Of a stretch of DNA of 64,000 bases, positions 31,921 to 39,294 are shown in pieces; the first letter of the stretch is position 1; every line of letters begins with the position of its first letter. The DNA comes from Palsa-504 sp963767565. Its GTDB lineage: Bacteria; Actinomycetota; Actinomycetes; Streptosporangiales; Streptosporangiaceae. Under the pieces are notes generated by a model. It was not told the DNA's origin. It ran no database searches and saw only the letters and a program-made list of their open reading frames with translations. The stretch spans positions 60,498-124,497 of the forward strand of contig CAVYEG010000023.1 in assembly GCA_963767565.1 (NCBI GenBank), in the 5' to 3' direction. The position numbers and the translations under genes were made by a program.

Positions 31921-33498
31921 TTACATCCGGAACACGCCGAAGGCCGGGTCGCCCAGCGGGGCGTTGGCCGCCGCGGACAGGGCCAGGCCCAGCACCGTCC
32001 GGGTGTCCTTCGGGTCGATCACGCCGTCGTCCCACAGCCGTGCCGTCGAGTAGTAGGGGTGGCCCTGGGTCTCGTACTGGGCCCGGATCGCTTCCGGGTC
32101 GGCACCGGAGCCGACCGCGCCCAGCACGGTGGCGGCCTGCTCGCCGCCCATGACCGAGATCCGGGCGTTCGGCCACATGAACAGGAACCGGGGGGAGTAG
32201 GCGCGCCCGCACATCGAGTAGTTCCCCGCGCCGAACGACCCGCCGATGATCACGGTCAGCTTCGGCACCCGGGTGGAGGCCACCGCGGTCACCATCTTGG
32301 CCCCGTGCTTGGCGATGCCGCCCGCCTCGTACTCCCGGCCGACCATGAAGCCGGAGATGTTCTGCAGGAACACCAGCGGGATGCCGCGCTGGTCGCACAG
32401 CTCGATGAAGTGCGCGCCCTTGAGCGCGGACTCGGAGAACAGGATCCCGTTGTTGGCGATGATGCCGACCGGGTGGCCGCAGATGCGGGCGAACCCGGTG
32501 ACCAGCGTGGTGCCGTACTCCGCCTTGAACTCGTACAGCCGCGACCCGTCGGTGATCCGGGTGATCACCTCGCGCACGTCGTAGGGGATCCGCGAGTCGG
32601 CCGGCACCACGTCGTAGAGCCCGTCCGGGTCGGCCAGCGGCTCCTCGGTCGGGAGGACCTGCCAGGGCCGGGGGGCGCGCGGGCCGAGGGTGGCGACGAT
32701 GACGCGGACGATGCGCAGCGCGTGCGCGTCGTCGTTGGCCAGGTGGTCGGTGACCCCGGAGATCCGGGCGTGCAGGTCGCCGCCGCCGAGTTCCTCGGCC
32801 GTGACGATCTCGCCGGTGGCCGCCGCCACCAGCGGCGGGCCGCCCAGGAAGATCGTGCCCTGGTGGCGGACGATCACCGCCTCGTCGCTCATGGCGGGCA
32901 CGTAGGCGCCGCCCGCGGTGCACGAGCCCAGCACCGCGGCGATCTGCGGGATGCCCAGGCCGGACATGGTGGCCTGGTTGTAGAAGATGCGGCCGAAGTG
33001 ATCGCGGTCGGGGAACACCTCGTCCTGGGCGGGCAGGTAGGCGCCCCCCGAGTCGACCAGGTACACGCACGGCAGCCGGTTGTGCAGCGCCACTTCCTGG
33101 GCCCGCAGGTGCTTCTTGACCGTCATCGGGTAGTAGGTGCCGCCCTTGACCGTGGCGTCGTTGGCCACGATCACGCACTCGCGGCCGGAGATCCGGCCGA
33201 CGCCGGTGATGATCCCCGCGCCTGGCGCCTCGCCGCCGTACAGGCCGTGCGCGGCCAGCGGCGACAGCTCCAGGAACGGCGAGGACGGGTCGACCAGCGA
33301 GTCCACCCGGTCCCTGGGCAGCAGCTTGCCCCGCTCCACGTGCCGGGCCCGGGACCGTTCCGGGCCGCCCAGCCGGGCCTGGGCCAGCTCGGCCTTCAGG
33401 TCCGCGACCAGGGCCCGGTGCGAATCGGCGTTGCGGGCCCGCTGATCGCCGGTCCGTTCGGCCCCTCGTTCTGGCCGGTCCGCCTCCGTCACCGTCAT
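31921..33498 (-). CDS. Acyl-CoA carboxylase beta subunit (methylcrotonyl-CoA carboxylase-like)
   Basis: A 525-residue carboxyltransferase. Family blocks are RDRVDSLVDPSSPFLELSPLA, YLVDSGGAYLPAQDEVFPD, GGSFGAGNYSMCGRAYSPRF and LWDDGVIDPKDTR. YSMCGRAYSPRF and PAQDEVFPDRDHFGRIFYN are typical of methylcrotonyl-CoA and related branched acyl-CoA carboxylases rather than propionyl-CoA carboxylase. ATG at 33498 overlaps the lyase stop (ATGA). It pairs with the alpha subunit ten bases downstream. Confidence 0.92.
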   Translation of the reverse strand: MTVTEADRPERGAERTGDQRARNADSHRALVADLKAELAQARLGGPERSRARHVERGKLLPRDRVDSLVDPSSPFLELSPLAAHGLYGGEAPGAGIITGVGRISGRECVIVANDATVKGGTYYPMTVKKHLRAQEVALHNRLPCVYLVDSGGAYLPAQDEVFPDRDHFGRIFYNQATMSGLGIPQIAAVLGSCTAGGAYVPAMSDEAVIVRHQGTIFLGGPPLVAAATGEIVTAEELGGGDLHARISGVTDHLANDDAHALRIVRVIVATLGPRAPRPWQVLPTEEPLADPDGLYDVVPADSRIPYDVREVITRITDGSRLYEFKAEYGTTLVTGFARICGHPVGIIANNGILFSESALKGAHFIELCDQRGIPLVFLQNISGFMVGREYEAGGIAKHGAKMVTAVASTRVPKLTVIIGGSFGAGNYSMCGRAYSPRFLFMWPNARISVMGGEQAATVLGAVGSGADPEAIRAQYETQGHPYYSTARLWDDGVIDPKDTRTVLGLALSAAANAPLGDPAFGVFRM

Positions 33499-34439
33499 GC
33501 GGGTCCTCCCTGTGTGGGCCCGGCCAGTGCGGTGACCGTACGGGACGGGCTGGGCCGGCCGAGCTGCCCGGCCATCCATACGCTGGTCTCGACCATCTTG
33601 GCCAGGTCGACGCCGGTGGCGATGCCGAGCCCCTCGAGCTGCCAGAGCAGGTCCTCGGTGGCCAGGTTGCCGGTGGCGCTGCGGGCGTAGGGGCAGCCGC
33701 CCAGCCCGCCGGCGCTGGCGTCGACCGTGGTGACGCCGCGGCGCAGCGCGGTCAAGGTGTTGGCCAACCCCTGGCCGTAGGTGTCGTGGAAGTGCACCGC
33801 GATCCGGTCGGGCCCGATCCCGCCGGCGGCCAGCGCGTCGAGCAGCGCCACCACGCGGCCGGGCGTGGCCACGCCGATGGTGTCGCCCAGGCTCAGCTCG
33901 GTGCAGCCCAGCGCCATCATCCGGGCCGCGATCCGCGCCACCTGGACTACCGGGACCTCGCCCTCCCAGGGGTCGCCGAAGCACATCGACAGGTAGCCGC
34001 GCACCGACACCCCCGCCTCCCGGGCCTGGGCCACGACCGGGGCGAACATCTCCAGCGAGGCGTCCACGCTCCGGTTGAGGTTGCGCTGGGCGAACGTCTC
34101 GGTCGCGCTGCCGAACACCGCGATGTCACGCACGCCCGCCGCCAGCGCGCGGTCCAGGCCCCGCTCGTTCGGCACCAGCACCGGGTACCGCACCCCGGGC
34201 GCGGGCGTGATCGCGGCCAGCAGTTCCTCGGCGTCGGCCAGCTGCGGCACCCACTTGGGGTGCACGAAGCTGGTCGTCTCGATGATCGTGTGGCCGGCGT
34301 CGACCAGCCGGGCGACGAACTCCGCCTTGACCCCGACCGGCAGCACGGCGGACTCGTTCTGCAGCCCGTCCCGCGGCCCGACCTCGCAGATCGTGACCCG
34401 GTCCGGGAGACCCGCCAGCGGGGTCTGGCCGTAGCGCAT
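33495..34439 (-). CDS. Hydroxymethylglutaryl-CoA lyase
   Basis: A 314-residue HMGL-like TIM-barrel enzyme. It has the metal-binding VTICEVGPRDGLQNE near residues 15-29, ETTSFVHPKWVPQLADAEE, the metal ligands HFHDTYGQG, and the active-site loop GGLGGCPYARSATGN with its catalytic Cys. It cleaves HMG-CoA to acetoacetate and acetyl-CoA, the last step of leucine catabolism. It is the first gene of the four-gene liu-type operon, transcribed away from the TetR gene. Confidence 0.93.
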   Translation of the reverse strand: MRYGQTPLAGLPDRVTICEVGPRDGLQNESAVLPVGVKAEFVARLVDAGHTIIETTSFVHPKWVPQLADAEELLAAITPAPGVRYPVLVPNERGLDRALAAGVRDIAVFGSATETFAQRNLNRSVDASLEMFAPVVAQAREAGVSVRGYLSMCFGDPWEGEVPVVQVARIAARMMALGCTELSLGDTIGVATPGRVVALLDALAAGGIGPDRIAVHFHDTYGQGLANTLTALRRGVTTVDASAGGLGGCPYARSATGNLATEDLLWQLEGLGIATGVDLAKMVETSVWMAGQLGRPSPSRTVTALAGPTQGGPA

Positions 34440-34463
34440 CAGGCGTTCCTGATCGCGGCAGGA

Positions 34464-34553
34464 CTCATGTCAGCTCCTCGTCAACATCCGCGGCTCAGGT
34501 CAGCTGCTAGGTGCTCAGGTCAGCTGCTCGGTGCTCAGGTCAGCTTCTTGGTG
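34464..34553. repeat. 20-bp tandem repeats upstream of the leucine-catabolic operon
   Basis: Three contiguous copies of CTCAGGTCAGCTGCT(A/C)GGTG start at 34494, 34514 and 34534 (the last with TCTT instead of GCT(A/C)), plus a degraded copy at 34464-34483. They fill the leader between the operator/promoter and the HMG-CoA lyase start at 34439. Role unknown; they may be replication slippage products or repeated binding sites. Confidence 0.8.
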
Positions 34554-34598
34554 CAGCCCTTTCTCAGTGCAGTCCTGCCCGCGGTCCCCTGACTATAA

Positions 34599-34618
34599 CT
34601 GACCGCTCGTACGGTCAG
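34599..34618. promoter_or_regulatory. Probable TetR operator between the leucine operon and its regulator
   Basis: CTGACCG-CTCGTA-CGGTCAG, a perfect 7-bp inverted repeat with six-base spacer, centred in the divergent gap and 20 bases from the TetR start. TATAAC directly beside it (34594-34599) could be part of a promoter. Confidence 0.75.
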
Positions 34619-34638
34619 CAACAGCGTATGATGAGCCG

Positions 34639-35325
34639 ATGCGAGCAACCCGGCCGCGGGCCAGTTCCCGCGATGCCATCCTGCGCGTCTTCGCCGAGCA
34701 GGTCGCCGACCGCGGCTACGCGGACACCAGCCTGGGCGACATCGCCGCCGAGCTGAACCTGAGCAAGGGCACCATCGTGCACCACTTCGGCACCAAGGAA
34801 ACCCTGCTCCGCGAGGTGCACGTGGCCTATTTCTCCCGCCGCTTCGCCGAGGCCGACTACGTCCACGCCCAGCTGAAGGACCCGGTGCGGCGCCTGGCCG
34901 CCATGATCTACGCGCTGCTGGCCGCGCACCGGGACGACCGCGCCGCCAGCCTGGCCTGCCTGCGGGAACTCGTCCGCTACTTCGACGGCGACCTCACCGA
35001 CTACGTCCGCAAGCAGCGGGCCCGCTACACCGCGATCGTGGGCGGCATCCTGCGGGACGGGGTGGACGACGGCGTGTTCCGCACCGCCGACCCGAAGATG
35101 TCGGCGCTGCAGATCTTCGGCATGTGCAACTACGCCTGGACCTGGTACCAGCCGGACGGCTCCCAGTCCGTCGAGGACATCGCCCGCCTGTTCGCCCGCA
35201 ACATCCTCGACGGCCTCGCGCAGGCCGCCGGCGGGCCCGCCGGCGACGGCACCCTCGACGACCTGATCAGCCAGGCCATCGCCACCGTGCGCCAGGCCCC
35301 AGGCCGGCTTCCGCTGGACGCCTAG
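34639..35325 (+). CDS. TetR/AcrR family regulator of the leucine-catabolic operon
   Basis: A 228-residue TetR-family protein. The helix-turn-helix is in YADTSLGDIAAELNLSKGTIVHHFGTKETLLREV (about residues 26-59). The C-terminal ligand domain is longer than average and has LRELVRYFDGDLTDYVRKQRARY. It is divergent from the HMG-CoA lyase/carboxylase/dehydrogenase operon, with a palindromic operator between, so it probably represses both. The ligand is likely an acyl-CoA intermediate, by analogy with other such pairs; this is inference. Confidence 0.88.
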   Translation: MRATRPRASSRDAILRVFAEQVADRGYADTSLGDIAAELNLSKGTIVHHFGTKETLLREVHVAYFSRRFAEADYVHAQLKDPVRRLAAMIYALLAAHRDDRAASLACLRELVRYFDGDLTDYVRKQRARYTAIVGGILRDGVDDGVFRTADPKMSALQIFGMCNYAWTWYQPDGSQSVEDIARLFARNILDGLAQAAGGPAGDGTLDDLISQAIATVRQAPGRLPLDA

Positions 35326-35394
35326 CCCGGCCATTCAGCCGGACGCCGGACGGCGTGTCCCGCGGCGCCGGCCGGGGTATGGGCCCCGCATTAA

Positions 35395-35447
35395 CGTGGC
35401 ATTTACCTCGGTCAGTCAGACGGAGGTAAATGTCCACGCTAAGTGGA
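35395..35447. other. AT-rich imperfect hairpin with an alternative overlapping hairpin
   Basis: CGTGGCATTTACCTC (35395-35409) pairs with GAGGTAAATGTCCACG (35423-35438), one bulged base, 13-base loop. The right arm also takes part in TCCAC-GCTAA-GTGGA (35433-35447), so the two foldings exclude each other. It lies between the convergent ends of the TetR gene and the YCII pseudogene. It may be a terminator, a protein site or a mobile-element scar. Confidence 0.55.
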
Positions 35448-35504
35448 TCTTGAAGCTGCCCGGTGACGCTAGGGACGCGCGGGGCAGGTGTGCAATGTTA
35501 CGCG

Positions 35505-35742
35505 TCAAAACCCGTCAACACCAAAGCCGGCCACCTCCTTGGCGTCCACGAACGGGCCGTCGGTGATGGTGTCGCCGCGGACCGAGGTGGCCATGTCCCT
35601 GGGCGTCAGGGCGTACGCCGTGATCATCGAACCGCTCCGGGCCAGTTCGTCGGCCTGGCCTGTGCGGCTCGAGGTCGGCGGGCGTGGCCTCCGGGGCGTG
35701 CGCCGAGTCGTCGGCGCAGAGCAGGATCGCGTACTGAGCCAT
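35505..35742 (-). pseudogene. YCII-family protein, frameshifted and truncated
   Basis: From ATG 35742 the protein reads MAQYAILLCADDSAHAPEAT and PADLEPHR, then one extra base near 35655-35660 shifts the frame. The correct frame continues ADELARSGSMITAYALTPRD, then MATSVRGDTITDGPFVDAKEVAGFG, the YCII/DGPF core. Similarity ends at about 35512 with a quick stop (35505-35507), so the C-terminal third is missing too. The RNA polymerase sigma factor gene that often follows YCII genes in actinomycetes is absent. Confidence 0.8.
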
Positions 35743-35832
35743 GAAGTTCCCTCCCGGCATCGCTTCGTTCCTACACCACGTCGGGCCGGCCCCGCGAAAT
35801 CGACAGGCCCGCGCCGAGAAAACCGACGCCGC

Positions 35833-36402
35833 CTAGCTAAGGAAGTACGTGGCCAGCCCGCAGCCCGCGAACGCGGCCGGGATCGCGGCCCAGGCGGCGA
35901 TCCGTGACCGGCGGGCCAGCAGCGCCGCGGCCAGGATCAGCACCCCGGTGCACCACCAGGCCACGTCGTGGCCGCCGAACGGCTGCGCCAGCAGGTAGCA
36001 GACGCGGCTGCCGGCGCACGGCACCGGCCCGGCGCCGGCCAGCGCCTTCGGCACGTCCGGCCACAGCAGCCAGGTCAGGGTGGCGGCCGCCACCCCGCCC
36101 AGGTGCCACCAGCTCACCGGCGGCCCGCCGCGCGAGCGGACCTGCCACCACTGCGCGAACGCGAAGCCGAACACCACCAGGACCGGCCAGATCAGCACCG
36201 GCACCACGACCGCGGCGGAGGCCTGATTGGCCACCACGGCGCCCCCGGCCACCTCGGCCACCATCGCGCCGGACACCACTGCCCACCCCGTCGCCCCGCC
36301 CGCGAAGGGCTGCGTGAGCAGCGGCGCGGGCCGCGGCGGCCGGTCATCGAGCGGAAGGCGACGCAAGCCGGGCGGCGATCCGTGGGTCCGGGACCAGAGC
36401 AT
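35833..36402 (-). CDS. Membrane protein of unknown function
   Basis: A 189-residue protein with four or five hydrophobic segments: VVSGAMVAEVAGGAVVANQ, VVVPVLIWPVLVVFGFAF, HLGGVAAATLTWLLW, DVAWWCTGVLILAAALLA and WAAIPAAFAGCGLATYFL. The N-terminal 35 residues are soluble and Pro/Arg-rich. No domain recognised. It is a single gene between the YCII pseudogene and the Lrp regulator. ATG at 36402 is the only good start seen; an alternative further in is possible. Confidence 0.65.
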   Translation of the reverse strand: MLWSRTHGSPPGLRRLPLDDRPPRPAPLLTQPFAGGATGWAVVSGAMVAEVAGGAVVANQASAAVVVPVLIWPVLVVFGFAFAQWWQVRSRGGPPVSWWHLGGVAAATLTWLLWPDVPKALAGAGPVPCAGSRVCYLLAQPFGGHDVAWWCTGVLILAAALLARRSRIAAWAAIPAAFAGCGLATYFLS

Positions 36403-36538
36403 GCCGATCCGCCTCCTGGCAGGCGGTGATGATTAGGCCTGATCGGCACCATCGTAACAGCGCGGCTACCGCCCGGCAGGTCTTGTATTGGGCCGAACGG
36501 GCCGTGGTATCACTTCCGCGTCCCTGCGTCGATCCCGG

Positions 36539-37045
36539 TCAGGTGAGCCCGGTCAGGGGCGTCCCCGCGATGTGCTCGAAGATCAGGTTGGTCTCCGTGG
36601 CCGCCACGTTCCGCGAGGCGCTCAGGTTCTTGACCACGAAGTCCCGCAGGTCGTCGGCTGACCGGGCGGCCAGGTGGATCTGGAAGTCGTTGACGCCGGC
36701 CAGGAAGAACACGTTCAGCACGCCGGGCAGCGCCGCGAACCGCTGGGCGAACGAGCCGATGCCCGGGCGGGCGTTGGGCTGCAGGCGCACCGACACGATG
36801 GCCTGCAGGGGCCGGCCCAGCGCCTCCGGGGCCAGGTCGGCGTGAAAGCCCCTGATCACCCCGGTGTCCTGCAGCCGGCGCACGCGCATCAGGCAGGTGG
36901 ACGGGGCCAGGCCCACGTGCGCGGCCAGCACGTTGTTCGGGGTGCGCGCGTCGGCGGCCAGGATGCGCAGGATCTCTTGGTCCACCTCGTCCAGCTCGAC
37001 GGCCCGGCGAACCTTCTTCGCCGCCGCTGCCCTGATCCCGGTCAT
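36539..37045 (-). CDS. Lrp/AsnC family regulator, AldR-like
   Basis: A 168-residue Lrp-type regulator. The N-terminal winged helix-turn-helix has LDEVDQEILRILAADARTPNNVLAAHVGLAPSTCLMRVRRLQDTGVIRGF. The C-terminal RAM (ACT-like) domain has FLAGVNDFQIHLAARSADDLRDFVVKNL. It is divergent from alanine dehydrogenase, the standard position for AldR, which binds alanine and controls ald. Candidate operators lie at 37080-37094 and 37110-37120. Confidence 0.9.
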   Translation of the reverse strand: MTGIRAAAAKKVRRAVELDEVDQEILRILAADARTPNNVLAAHVGLAPSTCLMRVRRLQDTGVIRGFHADLAPEALGRPLQAIVSVRLQPNARPGIGSFAQRFAALPGVLNVFFLAGVNDFQIHLAARSADDLRDFVVKNLSASRNVAATETNLIFEHIAGTPLTGLT

Positions 37046-37079
37046 GCACCTAATTATGTCACCAGTTTCTCAAGTCTGC

Positions 37080-37120
37080 CCGAATAGCATTCGGTGACTG
37101 CGGACAATAACCGAATCGGT
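37080..37120. promoter_or_regulatory. Candidate AldR operators between the Lrp gene and ald
   Basis: Two palindromes: CCGAAT-AGC-ATTCGG (37080-37094) and ACCGA-A-TCGGT (37110-37120), 25-30 bases apart by centres, in the 112-base divergent gap. Both share the CGAAT word, and the gap is AT-richer than its surroundings. Confidence 0.6.
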
Positions 37121-37157
37121 GCGGAACACTATGGCGTAACGCAACGTTGGAGGAACC

Positions 37158-38273
37158 ATGCGGATCGGTATCCCTGCTGAGGTCAAGAACCACGAGTACC
37201 GGGTGGCCATCACGCCCGCCGGGGTGCACGAGCTCGTGCTGAACGGGCACGAGGTCTTCGTCCAGGCCGGCGCGGGCGCCGGCTCGTCGATCACCGACGC
37301 CGAGTACCAGGCGGCCGGCGCGCGGACCCTGCCCACCGCGGACGACGTGTGGGGCACCGGTGACCTGATCCTGAAGGTCAAGGAGCCCATCGCCGAGGAG
37401 TACCACCGGATGCGCGCGGGCCAGGTCCTGTTCACCTACCTGCACCTGGCCGCCGACAAGCGGCTCACCGAGGAGCTCATGGCCCGCGAGGTCACCGGCA
37501 TCGCCTATGAGACCGTGCAGACCCCGAACGGCGCGCTGCCCCTGCTGGCCCCCATGTCTGAGGTGGCCGGGCGGCTCGCCCCGCAGGTCGGCGCGGCCAC
37601 CATGATGAAGGCCGCGGGCGGCCGCGGCGTCCTGATGGGCGGCGTCCCCGGCGTGCACGCGGCCAAGGTCGCCATTATCGGCGCCGGCGTCTCCGGCCTG
37701 AACGCCGCCGCCATCGCGGTCGGCATGCAGGCCGACGTCAGCGTGCTCGACCGCAACATCGACCGGCTGCGTGCCATCGACCAGATCTACCGCGGCCAGC
37801 TCCACACCATCGCCAGCAACGCCTTCGAGGTCGAGCGCGCGGTACTGGCCGCCGACCTGGTCATCGGGGCCGTGCTGATCCCCGGGGCCAAGGCCCCCAC
37901 GCTGGTCACCAACGAGCTGGTGTCCCGGATGAAGCCGGGCTCGGTCCTCGTCGACATCTCCATCGACCAGGGCGGCTGCTTCGAGGACTCGCACCCGACC
38001 ACCCACGCCAACCCGACCTACGCCGTGCACAACTCGGTCTTCTACTGCGTGGCCAACATGCCCGGCGCCGTGCCGAACACCTCGACCCACGCGCTGACCA
38101 ACGTCACCCTGCCCTACGCCGTCGCGCTGGCCAACCAGGGCTGGCAGCAGGCCTGCGCCGACGACGCCAGCCTGGCCCTGGGCGTCAACACCCACGCCGG
38201 CCACCTGGTCAACTCCGCCGTGGGCGAGGCCACCGGCTTCGACGCGGTGGCCCTCTCCGACGTCCTCGCCTAG
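37158..38273 (+). CDS. ald: Alanine dehydrogenase
   Basis: A 371-residue NAD-dependent alanine dehydrogenase, interconverting L-alanine and pyruvate plus ammonia. Family blocks are MRIGIPAEVKNHEYRVAITPAGV, LKVKEPIAEEYHRMRAGQVLFTYLHLAADK, the nucleotide site VAIIGAGVSGLNAAAIAVGMQADV, and ISIDQGGCFEDSHPTTH. Length equals the family norm. GGAGG lies about six bases upstream of the ATG. It is divergent from an AldR-like regulator. The stop TAG shares a CTAG with the stop of the convergent fumarylacetoacetase-like gene. Confidence 0.96.
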   Translation: MRIGIPAEVKNHEYRVAITPAGVHELVLNGHEVFVQAGAGAGSSITDAEYQAAGARTLPTADDVWGTGDLILKVKEPIAEEYHRMRAGQVLFTYLHLAADKRLTEELMAREVTGIAYETVQTPNGALPLLAPMSEVAGRLAPQVGAATMMKAAGGRGVLMGGVPGVHAAKVAIIGAGVSGLNAAAIAVGMQADVSVLDRNIDRLRAIDQIYRGQLHTIASNAFEVERAVLAADLVIGAVLIPGAKAPTLVTNELVSRMKPGSVLVDISIDQGGCFEDSHPTTHANPTYAVHNSVFYCVANMPGAVPNTSTHALTNVTLPYAVALANQGWQQACADDASLALGVNTHAGHLVNSAVGEATGFDAVALSDVLA

Positions 38274-39130
38274 CGGCTGGGCCGCCCCCTGATCACCGGG
38301 TTGACCAGCGCGCCGATGCCGTCGATGGCGATGGCGACCACGTCGCCGCCGGCCAGGGTGAACGGCAGCTCGGGCACCAGCGACGTCCCGGTGGCCAGGA
38401 CCACGCCGTCCGGGAACACGTCCGCCCGGTACAGGAACTCGGTCAGCTCGCCGAACTTGCGGTGCAGCCCGGCCGTGGAGGCGGACCCGGCCCAGATGTC
38501 GGCGCCGTCCCGGCTGATGGTCAGCCGGATGGTGAGGCGGTACGGGTCGGGCACTTCCCAGGCCGGGCGGATCGCCGGGCCGAGCGCGCAGCTGCCCAGG
38601 TAGATCTTGGCCTGGGGCAGGTAGAGCGGGTTCTCGCCCTCGATGGTGCGCGAGCTGACGTCGTTGCACACCGTGTAGCCGCAGATCTCGCCCTGGGCGT
38701 TCAGCACCAGGGCGAGTTCCGGTTCCGGCACGTCGATGGCCGAGTCCGCGCGTACCGCGATGGGCTGGCCCGGCCCGGATACCCGCCAGGCGGCCGACTT
38801 GAAGAACAGCTCGGGCCGTTCGGCCTCGTAGACCAGAGAGTAGAGCCGGGCCGCGCCCTGGCTCTCCTTCATCCGCTCCTGCTGCGACCGCTCGTAGGTG
38901 ACCCCGGCCGCCCACACCTCGGTCCGCCCGTCGATGGGCGCCAGCAGCGTGACCTCGTCCAGCCGGCAGCGGGCCCCGCCGGCGCCCTCGCACCGGCGCC
39001 GCACCTCCGCCGCGGGCTCCCTGAGCAGCTCCGCGACCGAGCCCACGCCCAGCCCGGTGACCGTCTCGCCATCTGAGACCCCCGCCCGCGCCTGCTCAGC
39101 GCCGCCGGTCGTGAAACGGACGATGTCCAT
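38270..39130 (-). CDS. Fumarylacetoacetate hydrolase family protein
   Basis: A 286-residue FAH-superfamily enzyme, acting on C-C bonds or decarboxylation of 2-oxo acids. It has TEVWAAGVTYERSQQERMKES, the metal-binding AIDVPEPELALVLNAQGEICGYTVCNDVSSRTIEGENPLYLPQAK, and SLVPELPFTLAGGDVVAIAIDGIG. The VCNDVSSRTIEGENPLYLPQAK block is typical of the sugar-acid/2-keto-3-deoxy-type members. ATG at 39130 has AGGAAG upstream. The 164 bases before it hold no gene or SigB-like motif. Substrate unknown. Confidence 0.88.
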   Translation of the reverse strand: MDIVRFTTGGAEQARAGVSDGETVTGLGVGSVAELLREPAAEVRRRCEGAGGARCRLDEVTLLAPIDGRTEVWAAGVTYERSQQERMKESQGAARLYSLVYEAERPELFFKSAAWRVSGPGQPIAVRADSAIDVPEPELALVLNAQGEICGYTVCNDVSSRTIEGENPLYLPQAKIYLGSCALGPAIRPAWEVPDPYRLTIRLTISRDGADIWAGSASTAGLHRKFGELTEFLYRADVFPDGVVLATGTSLVPELPFTLAGGDVVAIAIDGIGALVNPVIRGRPSR

Positions 39131-39294
39131 GGCGCTCTTCCTACGCGAAATGAAATCCGGGATCCACTGCCTACCAGTGTGCTGGAAGCCCGGTTTCATG
39201 CCGCGGCCAGCTCCCGCCATAACTCCCGGTAATCATCCGCGTGACGCAGAGTGCCACACCCGTGGAATCAGCCCGGACGAGTGAGGCGAGAGGG

